Shown here: positions 63,243-64,000 of the stretch, piece by piece | Position numbering within the stretch: the first letter of the stretch is position 1 | Layout: the number at the start of each line of letters is the position of its first letter | Origin: Bacillota bacterium | GTDB lineage: Bacteria > Bacillota > Clostridia > Clostridiales > Clostridiaceae | Length of the DNA stretch: 64,000 nt | Assembly (NCBI GenBank): GCA_030706015.1 | Contig: JAUZPI010000016.1 | Location: forward strand, 1 to 64,000 | Direction: 5' to 3' | Notes under the pieces: model-generated | The model's input: only the letters and a program-made list of their open reading frames with translations | What the model was told of the DNA's origin: nothing | Database searches by the model: none | Made by a program: the position numbers and the translations under genes

Positions 63243-64000
63243 ATGTCGGATAAATTAGTTATTGCTACGGCAAAGAGCGGTGATGTAAGAATAATTGCTG
63301 CTATTACAACAGATCTTGTAAATGAAGGAGTAAGTGTTCATAATTGTACTCCTACAGCTTCTGCAGCATTGGGAAGGCTGCTTACTGCAGGCAGTCTTAT
63401 GGGGGCTACGCTAAAATCAGAAAAAGATACTATTACTTTAAAAATCTCAGGTGGAGGGGAAGCAAGAGGTGTTGTTGCTACTTCTTATGCAGATGCACAT
63501 GTTAAAGGTTATATTGGGAATCCAAATGTAGAATTGCCTCCAAATAATAAAGGGAAACTTGATGTAGGTGGAGCTATTGGGAAAAACGGCAGTTTGACAA
63601 TTATAAGAGATATGGGTTTAAAAGAACCATATGTGGGCCAAGTTCCTATTTACACTGGTGAAATAGGAGACGATTTGGCATATTATTTTACTGTATCTGA
63701 ACAAACACCTTCAGCAGTTGGACTAGGCGTACTGGTAGATACCGATACTTCAATTAAGGCTGCAGGTGGATTTATAATTCAAATGATGCCTGGTGCAGAT
63801 GACCTTATAGCAGATCTTATTACATATAGATTAGAGGAGATTCCTTCTATCACAGAATTGATTTTAAAAGGTATGACTGCAGAACAAATATTAGAATTTA
63901 TATTTGAAGATATGGATTTGAAAATCCTTGAGGAAATGGTTCCAAGATATAAATGTGACTGCAGCAGAGAAAGAGTTGAAAGAGCTCTTGTAAGTATTGG
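63243..64000 (+). CDS. hslO: Hsp33 redox-regulated chaperonin (3' end outside window)
   Basis: The first 252 codons of a protein of usual length about 290. ATG 63243 follows GGAGG. Blocks: [73 protein letters not shown] and [16 protein letters not shown], then [12 protein letters not shown], where the first Cys pair of the zinc-binding redox switch is seen; the second CxxC lies past base 64000. Hsp33 becomes an active holdase upon oxidation. Confidence 0.95.
   Translation, partial: MSDKLVIATAKSGDVRIIAAITTDLVNEGVSVHNCTPTASAALGRLLTAGSLMGATLKSEKDTITLKISGGGEARGVVATSYADAHVKGYIGNPNVELPPNNKGKLDVGGAIGKNGSLTIIRDMGLKEPYVGQVPIYTGEIGDDLAYYFTVSEQTPSAVGLGVLVDTDTSIKAAGGFIIQMMPGADDLIADLITYRLEEIPSITELILKGMTAEQILEFIFEDMDLKILEEMVPRYKCDCSRERVERALVSI

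Overview
The window reads as chromosome of a low-GC, anaerobic, spore-forming Firmicute of the Clostridium type. Supporting signs are very AT-rich intergenic DNA, strong GGAGG-type ribosome binding sites, two alpha/beta-type small acid-soluble spore proteins, a PdaB-like deacetylase, a 2-hydroxyacyl-CoA-dehydratase-type activase, a T-box ahead of valS and the acetylase (DapH) route to diaminopimelate. I cannot name the species. No rRNA, tRNA, CRISPR array, prophage or plasmid gene was seen; the only mobile DNA is one decayed IS4-type element at 17247-18023.

Layout. 1-6.6 kb: the 3' end of a secreted amylase-like gene with CBM25 repeats, a YitT-type membrane protein, a DEDDh exonuclease, and aroC followed after one base by a fusion of a membrane polyferredoxin with a PaaK-like adenylate-forming ligase. 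6.9-14.2 kb: a PH-domain protein, a dCache-HAMP-PAS-GGDEF-EAL c-di-GMP protein, a nitroreductase and a MacA/MacB-like efflux operon. 14.3-22.6 kb: a kinase-like protein, an SDR dehydrogenase, an azoreductase, the IS remnant, a chemoreceptor, an ABC exporter and a TPR protein. 23-31.4 kb: a DUF4912 protein with a GH57 branching enzyme (storage glucan), then an M16 peptidase, recX, a transglutaminase-like membrane protein and a polysaccharide deacetylase.

31.9-52.4 kb: an orphan V-type ATPase B subunit, a 1432-residue activase, T-box-valS, a PAS plus degenerate-GGDEF protein, folC with a partner of unknown function, argJ, spore genes, a two-OB-fold SSB-like protein, dapH, cobO and an aminotransferase. 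52.9-58.8 kb: a complete oppBCDF-oppA oligopeptide importer. 58.8-61.4 kb: asd-dapA-dapB on the minus strand. 62-64 kb: a divergent SASP-like gene, a methyltransferase and the start of hslO (Hsp33).

The less ordinary signals are these. First, the polyferredoxin-ligase fusion coupled to aroC. Second, the untranslated leaders of two unlinked lysine/DAP genes, dapH and asd, share three sequence elements in the same order, and the leader can pair over the ribosome binding region. Third, two genes, the orphan ATPase B subunit and the SASP-like gene, have a strong Shine-Dalgarno too far from the start codon, with a hairpin in between that would restore normal spacing. Fourth, a PAS-like protein carries a three-Cys cluster and a dead GGDEF domain. 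Many genes end in clear intrinsic terminators, which are listed.
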